From contig CAMHIM010000005.1 of NCBI GenBank assembly GCA_946185225.1, forward strand, positions 1 to 44,129: a DNA stretch of 44,129 bases, given 5' to 3'. Position numbers and translations under genes: made by a program. The notes under the pieces were generated by a model. That model searched no databases. It worked only from the letters and a program-made list of their open reading frames with translations, and had not been told where the DNA came from. Origin of the DNA: an uncultured Prevotellaceae bacterium (GTDB taxonomy: Bacteria; Bacteroidota; Bacteroidia; Bacteroidales; Bacteroidaceae). Positions 7,746-18,400 of the stretch are shown in pieces (position 1 is the first letter of the stretch; each line of letters begins with the position of its first letter).

Positions 7746-9782
7746 TCATTCGCACAACGCCGCGCAGAAGCGGTCCTGCCAGTTGCGTGCCAAGGCGGCA
7801 CGGAGCGCGCCCTGGTTCAGGAGTACGAAGCAGAGGCGGTGGCCGTTGGCAGCAGTGCAATAGCCGGCAAGGGTGATGACACACTCAAGGGTGCCCGTCT
7901 TGGCATGTACGTTGCCGGCAGCCGCCGTCCCCGTCATGCGCTTGCGCAGCGTGCCGTCCTCGCCGCCTATGGGCAGGGCGGAATACAAGTGGTTGAAGAT
8001 TTCGCTGTTCCTGTAGGCATGGCGCAGCATGGCCACCTCGAGTTCTGCCGAGACGTAGTTGTAGAGCGACAGTCCGCTGCCGTCGGCTACGCGATAGCTG
8101 TTGTTGCCCAGGCCGAGCCGCTCCACGAGTTTCATCACGCGGTCCCGTGCCATCCGGGCCGAGGCGTGCTTCACGCCGCCGGAGGCTGCCAGCTGGTAGA
8201 ACATGGACTCGGCATAGAGGTTGTCGCTCTCCTTCATCATGCGCATGAGTATCTGGTCCATGGTGTGGAAGCGGGAGCAGACGTTGACACGCATGGGGGA
8301 CTTGTCGGTCTGTTCCGCCAAAGAGTCGGCAATGACGATACCCTTGTCGCGGAGCTTCGTGGCAAAATGCTCCATAAAGTTGTCCTTACGGTTCAGCAGC
8401 AGAGGCGAGAGTGTGGGATTCTTGTCGTCCCAGCACCATCCCTGTCCCCACATCAGCGTGTCCTTCATCGACTTGTCGGCCACCAGGCGTCCGCAGATGG
8501 TGTCGACTCCCAGCCGGTGGAGACTCTCAACGAAGGCGTTGAGGTCGTCGTTGTTAAAGGCCGGGTCCATGCCTCCCGTACAGATGACGTCGCCCTTCAG
8601 CGTGCGTCCCTCCAGGCGACCGCTGTAGTCCAGTCGGGTACAGAAGCGATAGTTACCGCCCAGCTGGTCAAGTGCGGTGACGGCAGTGAGAACTTTCATG
8701 GTCGAGGCGGGGCGCATGGTCTGCTGCTCGTTGCGGGCATAGAGGAGGGAGTCCACCGTCAGGTCATACACCATGACGGCAGCCTGTGTGGTCTCCAGCA
8801 GACGGTCGGTCATGAGGCGGTCCAGCCGCTGCTGCAGCCGCTGGGGCCAGGGCAGTTCGTCGTCGTTCTCCTGCTGCCGCAGCCAGGCGGCGACGCGGTT
8901 GGCAATGTTCTCCTTGAGCACGCTACTGTAGAAACGTACCTCCATGGAGTGGTAGTTGCCCTTCTTGCCAAAGATGGGGAGCACGTAGTTGAAACCGCGG
9001 CCGTCGAAGCCGTCGACGAGCAGGTGGTGGCTTACGGTGTCAACACGGACGGTAAGCGAGTCGATGGTGGCCGGTGTGGCGTCAGTACGCCAGTTGACAG
9101 GATTGATGCACGCAATGTTGCCTCCGCTAACCTGCTGGATGATACGGTCGGCCGACTGCAAGGAGTTAATGCAGATGACGACGCCGGTATCGTCGGCATG
9201 GCGGGCCAGCCGGATGCGCTGGGGGAAGGAGTCAATCTCTTGCTGCAGCACGCGTCCGCCGATGGAGTAGGTCGCCACGATGCGGGGCAGAACGGAGTCG
9301 GGCACCAGCTTCAGCAGGTCGGTCACGGCAAAAGCCCCCTGGCTAAAGCCGGCCAGCACGATGGGACGCCCATGGTTCAGGTGGCGCAGGTAGTAGTCGA
9401 AGGCCTGGCGGACGTCCGTCAGGGCCGACTCCAACGTAGCGGGGATGAGCTCCGGGTCGCCCCAGACATCCATGGTGGCCTGACGGTAGTAAGGAGAATA
9501 GAAACTCAGGTCACCGCCCAGCCGGCGGTCCACACCGATCATTTCGCTATACATCTGCTTCCGCTGCTCCTCGTTGAACACGTCGGCCTGGTGGTGCAGA
9601 CGCCCCCGCGCGTCGGTCCAGTCGGAGGTCTCTGTGGAGATGACGTAGAAGATGTCGGCATCGCCGCCGCGGTCGTTGACATACCACAGGCGGTCATCAC
9701 TATAATCCAAAGGATGCTGCGCCCGCACAACGGTAGTCAACAGGAGACACAGCACTACAGAAAACACATTCTTCAGAATCAT
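7746..9782 (-). CDS. dacB: Fusion of a DUF3089 alpha/beta hydrolase and a PBP4-type (S13) D-Ala-D-Ala peptidase
   Basis: 678 residues with a signal peptide (MILKNVFSVVLCLLLTTVVRAQ), so periplasmic. Residues about 25-300 look like the DUF3089 hydrolase family: 'DIFYV.ST' near the start, the nucleophile elbow GFSQGA (Ser147), and a late NYHSME segment with His278 as possible catalytic His. Residues about 312-678 are an S13 peptidase with all three penicillin-binding motifs: SxxK (Ser360-Lys363), SDN (519-521) and KTG (628-630). S13 enzymes trim or cleave peptidoglycan cross-links. The SxxK-SxN distance (about 160) is shorter than in E. coli PBP4, so the inserted domains are reduced. Both catalytic centres look intact. 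The S13 half is certain; the DUF3089 call is good. The gene symbol applies only to the C-terminal half. Confidence 0.9.
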   Translation of the reverse strand: MILKNVFSVVLCLLLTTVVRAQHPLDYSDDRLWYVNDRGGDADIFYVISTETSDWTDARGRLHHQADVFNEEQRKQMYSEMIGVDRRLGGDLSFYSPYYRQATMDVWGDPELIPATLESALTDVRQAFDYYLRHLNHGRPIVLAGFSQGAFAVTDLLKLVPDSVLPRIVATYSIGGRVLQQEIDSFPQRIRLARHADDTGVVICINSLQSADRIIQQVSGGNIACINPVNWRTDATPATIDSLTVRVDTVSHHLLVDGFDGRGFNYVLPIFGKKGNYHSMEVRFYSSVLKENIANRVAAWLRQQENDDELPWPQRLQQRLDRLMTDRLLETTQAAVMVYDLTVDSLLYARNEQQTMRPASTMKVLTAVTALDQLGGNYRFCTRLDYSGRLEGRTLKGDVICTGGMDPAFNNDDLNAFVESLHRLGVDTICGRLVADKSMKDTLMWGQGWCWDDKNPTLSPLLLNRKDNFMEHFATKLRDKGIVIADSLAEQTDKSPMRVNVCSRFHTMDQILMRMMKESDNLYAESMFYQLAASGGVKHASARMARDRVMKLVERLGLGNNSYRVADGSGLSLYNYVSAELEVAMLRHAYRNSEIFNHLYSALPIGGEDGTLRKRMTGTAAAGNVHAKTGTLECVITLAGYCTAANGHRLCFVLLNQGALRAALARNWQDRFCAALCE

Positions 9783-9786
9783 GACA

Positions 9787-9794
9787 CAAAGGTA
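9787..9794 (-). promoter_or_regulatory. -7 box immediately before the DUF3089-PBP4 start
   Basis: TACCTTTG on the minus strand ends 4 bases before the ATG at 9782, so the mRNA would start at or within a few bases of the start codon. Confidence 0.5.
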
Positions 9795-9838
9795 ATAAAT
9801 AATTCTTGATTCTTCATTATTTTATTTCATTTTTTTCT

Positions 9839-9846
9839 TACCTTTG
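9839..9846 (+). promoter_or_regulatory. -7 box for the EamA-nadB unit
   Basis: TACCTTTG, followed by a leader of about 20 bases to the ATG at 9871. It is divergent from the preceding promoter, with 88 bases between the two start codons. Confidence 0.7.
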
Positions 9847-9870
9847 CAGCGTAAACAAACCTGACAACAC

Positions 9871-10767
9871 ATGCAACAAGAAAAGTATAACGCGCATCTG
9901 GCCATCCTGCTGGCCAATACCATATTCGGACTGGGTGTCCCCGTCACCTCCTACCTGCTGAGCGACTGGACATCGCCCATGGGATACATGGCCTTCCGCT
10001 GCTTCGGCGCAGCCGCCATCTTCTGGGCCATCAGTCTGTTCCTGCCCAAGGAGCATGTGGAACGCCGCGACCTGATAACCATTCTCATCGGCGGACTGCT
10101 GGGATTCGTCATCTCACAGTCGCTCACGGCATGGGCACTGGAATACACCACGCCCGTCTACTTCTCGCTCATCGCCACGCTGACCCCCGTCGCCACGATG
10201 CTGCTGGCAGCCCTGTTCCTGGGCGAGACCATCACCCGCGGCAAGTCGCTGGGCGTCGTCATCGCCATCCTCGGTGCAGCCCTGCTGGTGTTTGCCGGAT
10301 GGACGTCGGGAACAGGCAAGAACGACCCGCTGGGCATTACTCTCGGTATCCTCAGTCTGCTGACATGGGCCATCTACCTCATCATCACCCGCCACGTGTC
10401 GCAGAAGTACACGGCGGTGACACAGATGAAGTGGGTGTTCCTCATCTCCAGCATCGCTGTGCTGCCGTGGGCCTACAACGAGCTGCCCGTAAGCCGCCTG
10501 GTGGCCGAGCCGCACGCCTCGGGATGGATGGGCGGTGTGTGCGCCATGGTGTTCATCGTCGTCTTTGCCACCGTACTGGGCTACTTCCTCATACCCTACG
10601 CCATGAAGACCCTGCGGGCCACCACGGTCAGCGTCTACACCAACCTGCAGCCCGTCGTAGCCTCGCTCGTGGCCATGTTCATCGGACAGGACGTCTTCAC
10701 CTGGGACAAGCCCGTTGCTGGTGTACTGGTGCTGCTGGGCGCCTGGCTGGTAACAAGAGAACAATAA
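9871..10767 (+). CDS. EamA/DMT-superfamily inner-membrane permease
   Basis: 298 residues with ten hydrophobic segments arranged as two EamA repeats of about 140 residues (10-141 and 155-295). The first repeat contains FLGETITRGKSLGVVIAILGA, the typical end of an EamA unit; the second closes with a matching IGQDVFTWDKPVAGVLVLLGAWL segment. These are 10-TM exporters or exchangers of small metabolites such as amino acids or purines. The substrate cannot be read from sequence. nadB follows after 21 bases and is probably co-transcribed, but I would not infer a NAD-related substrate from that alone. Confidence 0.9.
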   Translation: MQQEKYNAHLAILLANTIFGLGVPVTSYLLSDWTSPMGYMAFRCFGAAAIFWAISLFLPKEHVERRDLITILIGGLLGFVISQSLTAWALEYTTPVYFSLIATLTPVATMLLAALFLGETITRGKSLGVVIAILGAALLVFAGWTSGTGKNDPLGITLGILSLLTWAIYLIITRHVSQKYTAVTQMKWVFLISSIAVLPWAYNELPVSRLVAEPHASGWMGGVCAMVFIVVFATVLGYFLIPYAMKTLRATTVSVYTNLQPVVASLVAMFIGQDVFTWDKPVAGVLVLLGAWLVTREQ

Positions 10768-10788
10768 CCTGACGTCAAATACTCCCCT

Positions 10789-12378
10789 ATGGTTTACAAA
10801 TACGATTTCCTGGTAATTGGAGCCGGCGTCGCCGGCATGAGTTACGCCCTGAAAGTGGCCCGGGCCAAGAAGGGCCGCGTATGCATGATTTGCAAGACCT
10901 CGCTGGACGAGGCCAACACGTCGTTCGCACAGGGTGGCGTGGCCAGTGTCACCAACCTGAAACTTGACACCTTCGACAAGCACATCGCTGACACCATCAT
11001 TGCCGGCGACTACATCAGCGACCGCAAGGCCGTAGAGCAGGTGGTGCGCGAAGCCCCGGCCCAGATACAGGAGATGGTCAACTGGGGGGTACACTTCGAC
11101 AAGAAGGAGGACGGGCAGTTTGACCTGCACCGCGAGGGCGGCCACTCGGAATTCCGCATCCTGCACCATGCCGACGACACCGGCGCGGAGATTCAGCGGG
11201 GACTGATGGAGGCCGTCAGAGCCTGTCCTGACATCGATGTGAAGGAGCACCACTTTGCCGTGGAGATTATCACACAGCACCACCTGGGGGCCCGCGTCAC
11301 CCGCCGTACGCCCTACATCCAGTGCTACGGAGCCTACGTGCTGAACCCCGACACCGAGAAGGTGGACACCTACCTGTCGAAAGTCACCGTGATGTGTACC
11401 GGCGGCTGCGGTGCCGTATACCTGACAACGTCAAACCCCGTCATCGCCACGGGCGACGGCATCGCCATGGTCTACCGCGCCAAGGGAACGGTACAGGACA
11501 TGGAGTTCGTACAGTTCCACCCAACGGTACTGCATAACCCAGCGGAGACACACCCCGCCTACCTCATCACGGAAGCCATGCGCGGCTACGGAGGCATCCT
11601 GAAACTGCCCAACGGCAAGACGTTCATGGAAAAGTATGACGAACGGCTGTCACTGGCCCCCCGCGACATCGTGGCACGCGCCATTGACAAGGAGATGAAG
11701 ATTCACGGCCTGGACCACGTCTGTCTGGACGTTACCCACAAGGATGCTGCCGAAACACGCAAACACTTCCCGAACATCTACCAGAAATGTCTCTCCATGG
11801 GCATTGACATCACACAGGACTACATCCCCGTCAGGCCCGCTGCCCACTACATGTGCGGCGGCATCAAGGTGGACCTCAACGGGCAGTCGAGCATTGAACG
11901 GCTGTACGCTCTGGGCGAGTGCTCCTGCACAGGACTGCACGGCGGCAACCGTCTGGCCTCGAACTCACTGATAGAGGCGGTGGTCTACGCTGATGCGGCG
12001 GCCCGCCACTCGCTGGAACACGTGGACTTGTACGACTGGAACGAGCAGGTGCCCAAATGGAACGATGAAGGCACCATGACCAACGAAGAGAAGGTGCTCA
12101 TCACCCAAAGCGTGAAGGAGGTCAACCAGATTATGTCGAACTACGTGGGCATCGTCCGCAGCGACCTGCGCCTACACCGTGCCTGGGACCGTCTGGACAT
12201 GCTTTACGAAGAGACAGAGAATCTCTTCAAGCGCGTAAAAGCCTCACGCGACATCTGCGAACTTCGCAACATGATTAACGTGGGCTACCTCATCACACGC
12301 TTTGCCCTGGAGCGCAAGGAGAGCCGTGGACTGCACTTCACTACCGACTATCCGGTCCACGCCTACGACAAGAAGTAA
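10789..12378 (+). CDS. nadB: L-aspartate oxidase
   Basis: 529 residues. NadB oxidises L-aspartate to iminoaspartate with FAD, the first step of bacterial NAD synthesis. Seen: the FAD dinucleotide-binding start VIGAGVAGMSYALKVA (about 9-24), then SFAQGGVASV, the flavin-contact region HREGGHS and HHADDTGAEIQ. These are followed by FVQFHPTVLHNP, the active-site APRDIVARAID with its catalytic Arg, and GGNRLASNSLIEAVVYADAAAR near residue 390. The C-terminal helical domain is complete. The motif pattern separates it from succinate dehydrogenase. nadA and nadC are not in the window. A hairpin terminator follows. Confidence 0.96.
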   Translation: MVYKYDFLVIGAGVAGMSYALKVARAKKGRVCMICKTSLDEANTSFAQGGVASVTNLKLDTFDKHIADTIIAGDYISDRKAVEQVVREAPAQIQEMVNWGVHFDKKEDGQFDLHREGGHSEFRILHHADDTGAEIQRGLMEAVRACPDIDVKEHHFAVEIITQHHLGARVTRRTPYIQCYGAYVLNPDTEKVDTYLSKVTVMCTGGCGAVYLTTSNPVIATGDGIAMVYRAKGTVQDMEFVQFHPTVLHNPAETHPAYLITEAMRGYGGILKLPNGKTFMEKYDERLSLAPRDIVARAIDKEMKIHGLDHVCLDVTHKDAAETRKHFPNIYQKCLSMGIDITQDYIPVRPAAHYMCGGIKVDLNGQSSIERLYALGECSCTGLHGGNRLASNSLIEAVVYADAAARHSLEHVDLYDWNEQVPKWNDEGTMTNEEKVLITQSVKEVNQIMSNYVGIVRSDLRLHRAWDRLDMLYEETENLFKRVKASRDICELRNMINVGYLITRFALERKESRGLHFTTDYPVHAYDKK

Positions 12379-12406
12379 GGAGATAGAGGGAGACAGAAGA
12401 AGATAG

Positions 12407-12444
12407 AAGGAGGTTGCCGCTTTTCAGTGACAATCTCCTTTTAT
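12407..12444. terminator. Probable terminator between convergent nadB and sprA
   Basis: AAGGAGGTTG (12407-12416) pairs with 12431-12440 with one wobble around a 14-base loop. On the plus strand it runs into TTTT. It overlaps the sprA stop codon; on the minus strand the T-run is poor. Confidence 0.65.
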
Positions 12445-15400
12445 CGTGTTAACGAGAACTTCACCGAGACACCGAAGTCCTGCGTGGTGGTGGGATAACT
12501 GCTGGAGGAAAGCAGCGGCGTGTTGGTCTGACGGTCGTAATAGGCCGTGAGGGTAAGCATGCGCGAGAGGGTGTAGTCGGCCATAAAGGAGAGCTTGAAA
12601 GCTGAGTTGCCACTGCTGGCAGAGGAGACGCCACTGGCGATGTCACGGGTGATGGCGGCCTGACTGCGCAGAGAGACATCAAGCCGCAGATTGAGGTCAT
12701 GGTTGATGCCGCCTTTCTTCGTCGTGCCTGATGACTTCTGCTGGTCGTCCTGCTTCTTCTTGCTACCCTTCACCTTCCGGTGGCTCGTACCGGAACCGAA
12801 GAGGTTGAAGTTGCTAACCTTATAGCCAAGTCCGACAACCCAGTCCTTACTGCTGGTCTCGTTAATCTGGACACTGGTCAGCGAGAGATTGAGTACACGG
12901 GTAGTACGGTACTCCAACTTGGCGGTGAGGTTATTGAGGAAGGTGACGTCAAGGCCAAGAAGCGGCGAGAAAGACTCGTTGATGCTGACCGTAGAGATGT
13001 TGTACATGGAAGAAGGGGTCAGGGAGCCGTCAGTCTTCTGAATATAGCCAAGGTCGCCCATATACTCGAGCCACGAACTGAAAGAAGCATAGGAGCCGAC
13101 ACTGAATACGGACTTATAGGAATGATTGAGGTTAACAGACTTCAGGTGGTCGCGAAGCCAGGGCAGCTTAGAGAGTCCGCCGTAGCGGAGCGTCCAGTTG
13201 GGGAGGATGCGGGTGATGGCAGGGAAGATATCCAACGACTTTCCAGCACCGGTGGTGTAGGCCGAGAGGAAGGCTGGAATGAGCACGTCCGCGCTGTACG
13301 GATCAACAGCATTAGCCGTCACGCCAGAGCCGGCATAGCGGGCCTCCACACGGTCACGGAACTGGGGAATGAGGCCACGGAACTTGTCGAAGACACCGGA
13401 ACGATAGCCGTTGTTGGCATCGCCCATGCCTTCAAAGGCACTGGAAAGCGAGATGGTTGTCATATTGAACGTACCGCTCTGTGTGGTGGGAGAACCTGCA
13501 TACATGAACTGGACACTCTTGGAACGTGTCCTGGAATGTGACGCATTGAGGTCTATCTTCAGGTCACGAAGGGGCTCCAGCGTGGCCCGCACCTGCAGGT
13601 CGGCAGTGGCAGTGGTGGTGGCAGGTGTAGCGACATTGTCGTTCATGAGCAGCCATCCGCGGTCTGCCGCCTTGTCAATGTACGAGTCGTCAATGAGACC
13701 GAAGGCGAAGCCGAGGCCCGGAGACAGTCCACCGCCGGTATGCTGTCCGAAGGCATCGCCGATATTGGGAATGAAGCCAGGCAGCACCATAGAGTACTGG
13801 TCGCGATAGCTGACATTGATGGAACGAACCATCATAAGCAGACGTGCAACAGACTGGGCGGGAGAGTACCACCACTGTTTGTCGAGCGGTTCCTTGGGAA
13901 CGACGGAAATCTTCAGCTTCACGCTGTCGCCGGTAGGACGGATGAGTATCTTGTTATCGTCAACAACCTTAAAATGCACCTTGTAGGGTTTACCGTCAGT
14001 TGTCTTAGCGGTAACATGGAGCCGGCGCGACTTCTTGCCGTGCTGAACGGTGACGGTAGTGTCCGGAAGAAGGGTAATCTCGCGCTGATAGGTGTTCTTG
14101 TTCTTAGGAAGAGCGGCTTCCTCCTTGGATTTCCCTGCTGCAGAACCGCCAGATGCTGAACCAGACTTCTTGGCAGAGGAAGCACCAGATGCAGAACCAC
14201 GCTTTTGGGCATTAGACGTCTTCTTGGCCGGTGTCTTCTTAAAGCGTTCGTTGGCCTTCTTGAGGAAGGGTACGTGGTTATAGAGAGTCTCCAGGTTCAG
14301 GGCTGTGTTGAGGTTTACGTTACGGTTGTTACGAATGGTATTACCCAGTGAGGTGCCATCGTCCGTTTTGGTACCACGAAGCCACGAATAGGTAGCATCA
14401 TAGGAGGCATCGCTGGAGAGCCAGTCGAACAGAGGCAGCTTGTTGAGCGGAAGCTGGTAACTGGCCTTGAAAGACTGCTGGTAGTCGAGCGGTGTCCCGA
14501 GGTGGAGCAGACTGGTACGGACAGAGTCCTTCCATGCTTCGTAACGGTCGGGATACAGGTCTTTGTTCACCGGGGTGTAGGGTTCCTCAACCTCAGCATG
14601 GGTGGCTGTCTGGAGATTCATGTGGAGGTTCTTCGTCAGGTCCCAACGCAGGGAGAACTCACGGTTCCAGAGGAACTGCTCAGAGAAGGTGAGCGGAAGA
14701 TTGGCATTCTCCATGCTCTCCAAGTCGCGCTCCTGCAACTCATAGTATGAACGGAGGATCTCCGTATCAAACGAGATGTTCTGCGGCAGCCAGTTCAGTC
14801 CGATAGCCTTCGGCAACTGCATCCACTTGGACTTGGATTTACTGTTCTTCCAGGGTTCCAGAGGCTTATAGACTGGCGAATAGGTGTAGCTCAAGGCACC
14901 GCGCCACTGGTCCTCATTCTCAAAGACTGTCGTCTCGCCGGTGGTGTTGCGGTGCTGATGACTGTAGGAGAAGGAGAAGTTGGCCGGATCGTATGGCATG
15001 GGATGACGCTTGGTCTTAATACCGACACGAGCATTGCTAAGGGACACGGTACGCGTAGTATGCTTGGTCAGTACAACGGATTCCAGGGAATCACGGTTGT
15101 CGCTCGACTCAAGGGCATCGTCCAGCAGCATGTCAGTATCCAGCGGATTATATTTGGGAGAGACTATCTCCTTGGAATAGGCGAAATAGAGAGGAGCGGA
15201 CACCTTGGCCTTGTCGGGGAAGAACTTTCCCATCTCCAGATTGGCAGTAACGGAGTACTGCTTCTCCGTATCGGTACTGCGACTGAGGACGCTCTCCTCC
15301 AGTCCACCAAAGCCGTCGGTGGTGTAACGGCCCGTCATGTTCAGGGAGCCGAAGTCGCTCAATTGTACATTCAGTGCACCGGAAGCGGCCCAGCCACCCT

Positions 15401-18400
15401 CGTTGTCGAACTCACGCATGCGAAGCTCGTTGACCCACACCTCACCGGACTTCTGCGTGGCAGAAAGGTTACGCACACCGATGATGAGCGTCTTTACCTC
15501 ACCTAATGAGGGGTTGCCCACGATGCTAATCTGATTGTTTGGATTGCGGGTGTCGTATTCAGAAAAGATCTGGGCAAAGGAAGCAAGACCGGATGCCTTG
15601 GCCTTGTTACGAGCCTTCTTCAGACGGGTGAAGACAGAGAGGTCGATGTCAAGCATGTTCTCCTGAGGCCATACCTTAGGACGGTCAGCGTATGACATCC
15701 AACTATAGCGTCCCTCAGGAGTGAGCTTCAGGGGGATGAGGTACTCGTAGTAGTTGTTCTTATAGTCAGAGCCCAGACGGACGAATACGGCTAGCTGGTT
15801 GTCCTCAAGCTGTGTGGTATTAGGCTTCAGGTGGTTGGCGTGGACGAACATCTGCAACCGCTTATAGCGTCGGAGATCGAGGTTGGTATTCTTATAGACA
15901 GCTTTCGACTCACCCTGCGAGAGGTCCTTGACCGTGAGACACAAGGCCTGTTCGTTATTCTCCACCAGCTGTGGCTGCGAAGGGTCGGTAGCACGGCTGA
16001 TGCCAGGAGGCAGCACATAGTTGACAGGCTGGCGGTCGGTGTTCTCCTCGATGTTAACGGCACTGGTCTCCAGCGTTCCCGTCTCAGCACCGACAGCGGT
16101 CTGCAGACTCTGTTTGTACGGGCGCCACTCGCCACGGACAAGGCTGAGGTCACCCAGACGCAGCACAACGGACTGCTGGAAACCCGTCATGAACATACGC
16201 ATGAAACGGATACTGGTGAAGTCACTGATACTGCCGACACGGTTCTGGTAGCTGGCCAGCGGTATGCGGTAATGATACCAGCGGACAGTGAGGCTGTCGC
16301 CATTACGCAGACGGGCACGATAGTCACGGTGGTCAACGATGAAGTTGTCGTCTTGCTTTACACCACGGTTGTACTCCTGGAGCTCTGAGTCGCTGATGCG
16401 AATCCGATACTGGTAGTAACGCTCGTACTCGTTAAGGGTATGGTCCTGATTGATGTCCTCAGCGTCAGGTCCTGTCTTGTAGGAGGTGTCATAGGACTCC
16501 GTACGTCCTTCTGTATCGGGCGAGTTACCTTGCGGGTTATTGATGAACTTATAGCGGTCAAGGATGGTACGACGTTCCTGGTCATAGTCCGTACCGCGGA
16601 AGTAGTGATAGTTGTCCCCTGCAGGATCGTCACGCCAGGACTGGAGAACGCTGTCGTTGGTGACAATGCCGCTGACGGCATTGAGCCAGTCCTTGTAAGC
16701 CCCGTATTCCCGTTCCTCTTCATCGGTCAGGCCATTCAGGCCGACGTCCTGTTTCTTACGAGAGCCTTCAGTGGTGGCAAAATAAGTAGTCTGCGTGGTC
16801 CGCACAGGAATCTTGCCCCACTGGGTCTGCTCGAAAGTCGATGTACCGTCGACGGGCATGTCGCTCTCGTAGAACATCTTACCGTCACGCAGCACGTCCT
16901 CGGATACCTCGCCGAGATTGAAGTACAGATACCCCTCATGACGGCTGGCTGTACCCTGGGGACGGGAATAGATGTAGGGGTCGAGTAGCCAGAAATCAAT
17001 GTACTCGATATTGGCCTGCTCGAAATCAGTGGTCTCCAGACGCCGCATCATGCCACCCCACATCTGTTCGGGCTGCTGCAGTGTACCGTCGGCATTGAGG
17101 GCTGTCGTCAGATTGTAGGGGCCGCGCTCCTGAGGATAATAGGCAAGGTTCAAGATAGGAAGCGTAGCCGTTGCTCCGTTATAAGTAGACTGGTCGCGGT
17201 TGGGATACAATTCCTTGACATACACCTCACGGATATAATGGTTGCTCAGCTGCTCCAGGTCGTTCTTGATATGAGTCGGGGTAAGACTGCTGCTACGGCG
17301 AGTGAAGATGGGATCGACGTTGTACCATGCCAGACGGGCACGACCGAAGCCACTGCTGACCCCGGTCTTATCGTTATAACCGGACATCATGGTCGGCACA
17401 CTGGAGAGTACCCACGACTTCGGGTCACCTACAGGGAGAAGGTCTTTTGTGTTTTCGAAGTCATCGATATAAGAGGCATTATCCTGCGTACCACTGGCCT
17501 GACCGGCAATCAGCTGTGCAAACTCTCCGGTAAAGGAAATCTGAGAGGGTTGGGAGACATGGAGGAAAGGTATCTTGTTGAGCATCTTCGTAAGCCATTG
17601 AGACTCTGTCTTCCAGTTCACGCTCAAGCCCCATATGGTATTATTCAACGGTTCTTCGCCCATGGACACCTTAGAGGTAAGTGCCTGCTCACTGAGATGC
17701 TGAATGGTACCGCCTAACTGAAAGTTCTTGGAGAAGTCATACTCCCAGTTCAGACCGAGCATGGTCTTCCGCTGCATGCCATAGTCGTTGTTGGACTCCA
17801 GGGATGCCACGATATGGGGTTTGGCATCAATGATGCTTTGGTTAATAATGGTGACCTCACCGGCAGAATAGTCGACGGTGTAGTCGACGCCCTCGGTCAG
17901 TTTCACGCCGTCGGCCGTAACTTCCACCGACCCCTGAGGAACGAAGGTTGCTCCCAGGGAGTATACGTTAGCCGCACTGCCCTTGAACTGTCCCACAAGC
18001 ATGTACTTGTCTTTTTCTGCTATCTGCTTGGCAATGGTCTTCGTAGAGTCATACAGCTCGTCGAACACATACTTGTCGGCCTCGGCAGCCATTCCCTTGG
18101 AAACCAGGAAACGCCGCAGACAGTCGCCGAAAGGCTCTGCAGCGGGCAAGAAAACACGGCCGTTGGAAACGGTATAGCCGTCAACGTAGTCGAACAACCC
18201 ATTGGAGTGGGGCTTCATGTTGGCATCCAGACGGTCACAGCCCAAGGCACGGAGCAGCGTAGTACTCTTCAGCTGGGCATCAGGCAGATAATTAAGATAA
18301 GTGCCTGTCGTATCGCTCTGGTACTTGATGTCAAGTTTGAAACGGTCCTTCTCCATGGTACCCGTCGCCAGCACATAGACATTCTTCATCATCAGGTTCC

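Noticed and set aside
7839..9809. 656-codon plus-strand open frame
   Set aside because: It is the exact antisense shadow of the DUF3089-PBP4 gene, caused by high GC. The real strand has a signal peptide and all catalytic motifs; the shadow matches no family.
10114..11283. 389-codon minus-strand open frame over the permease-nadB junction
   Set aside because: Shadow frame with His/Gly-rich composition; both plus-strand genes are clear family members.
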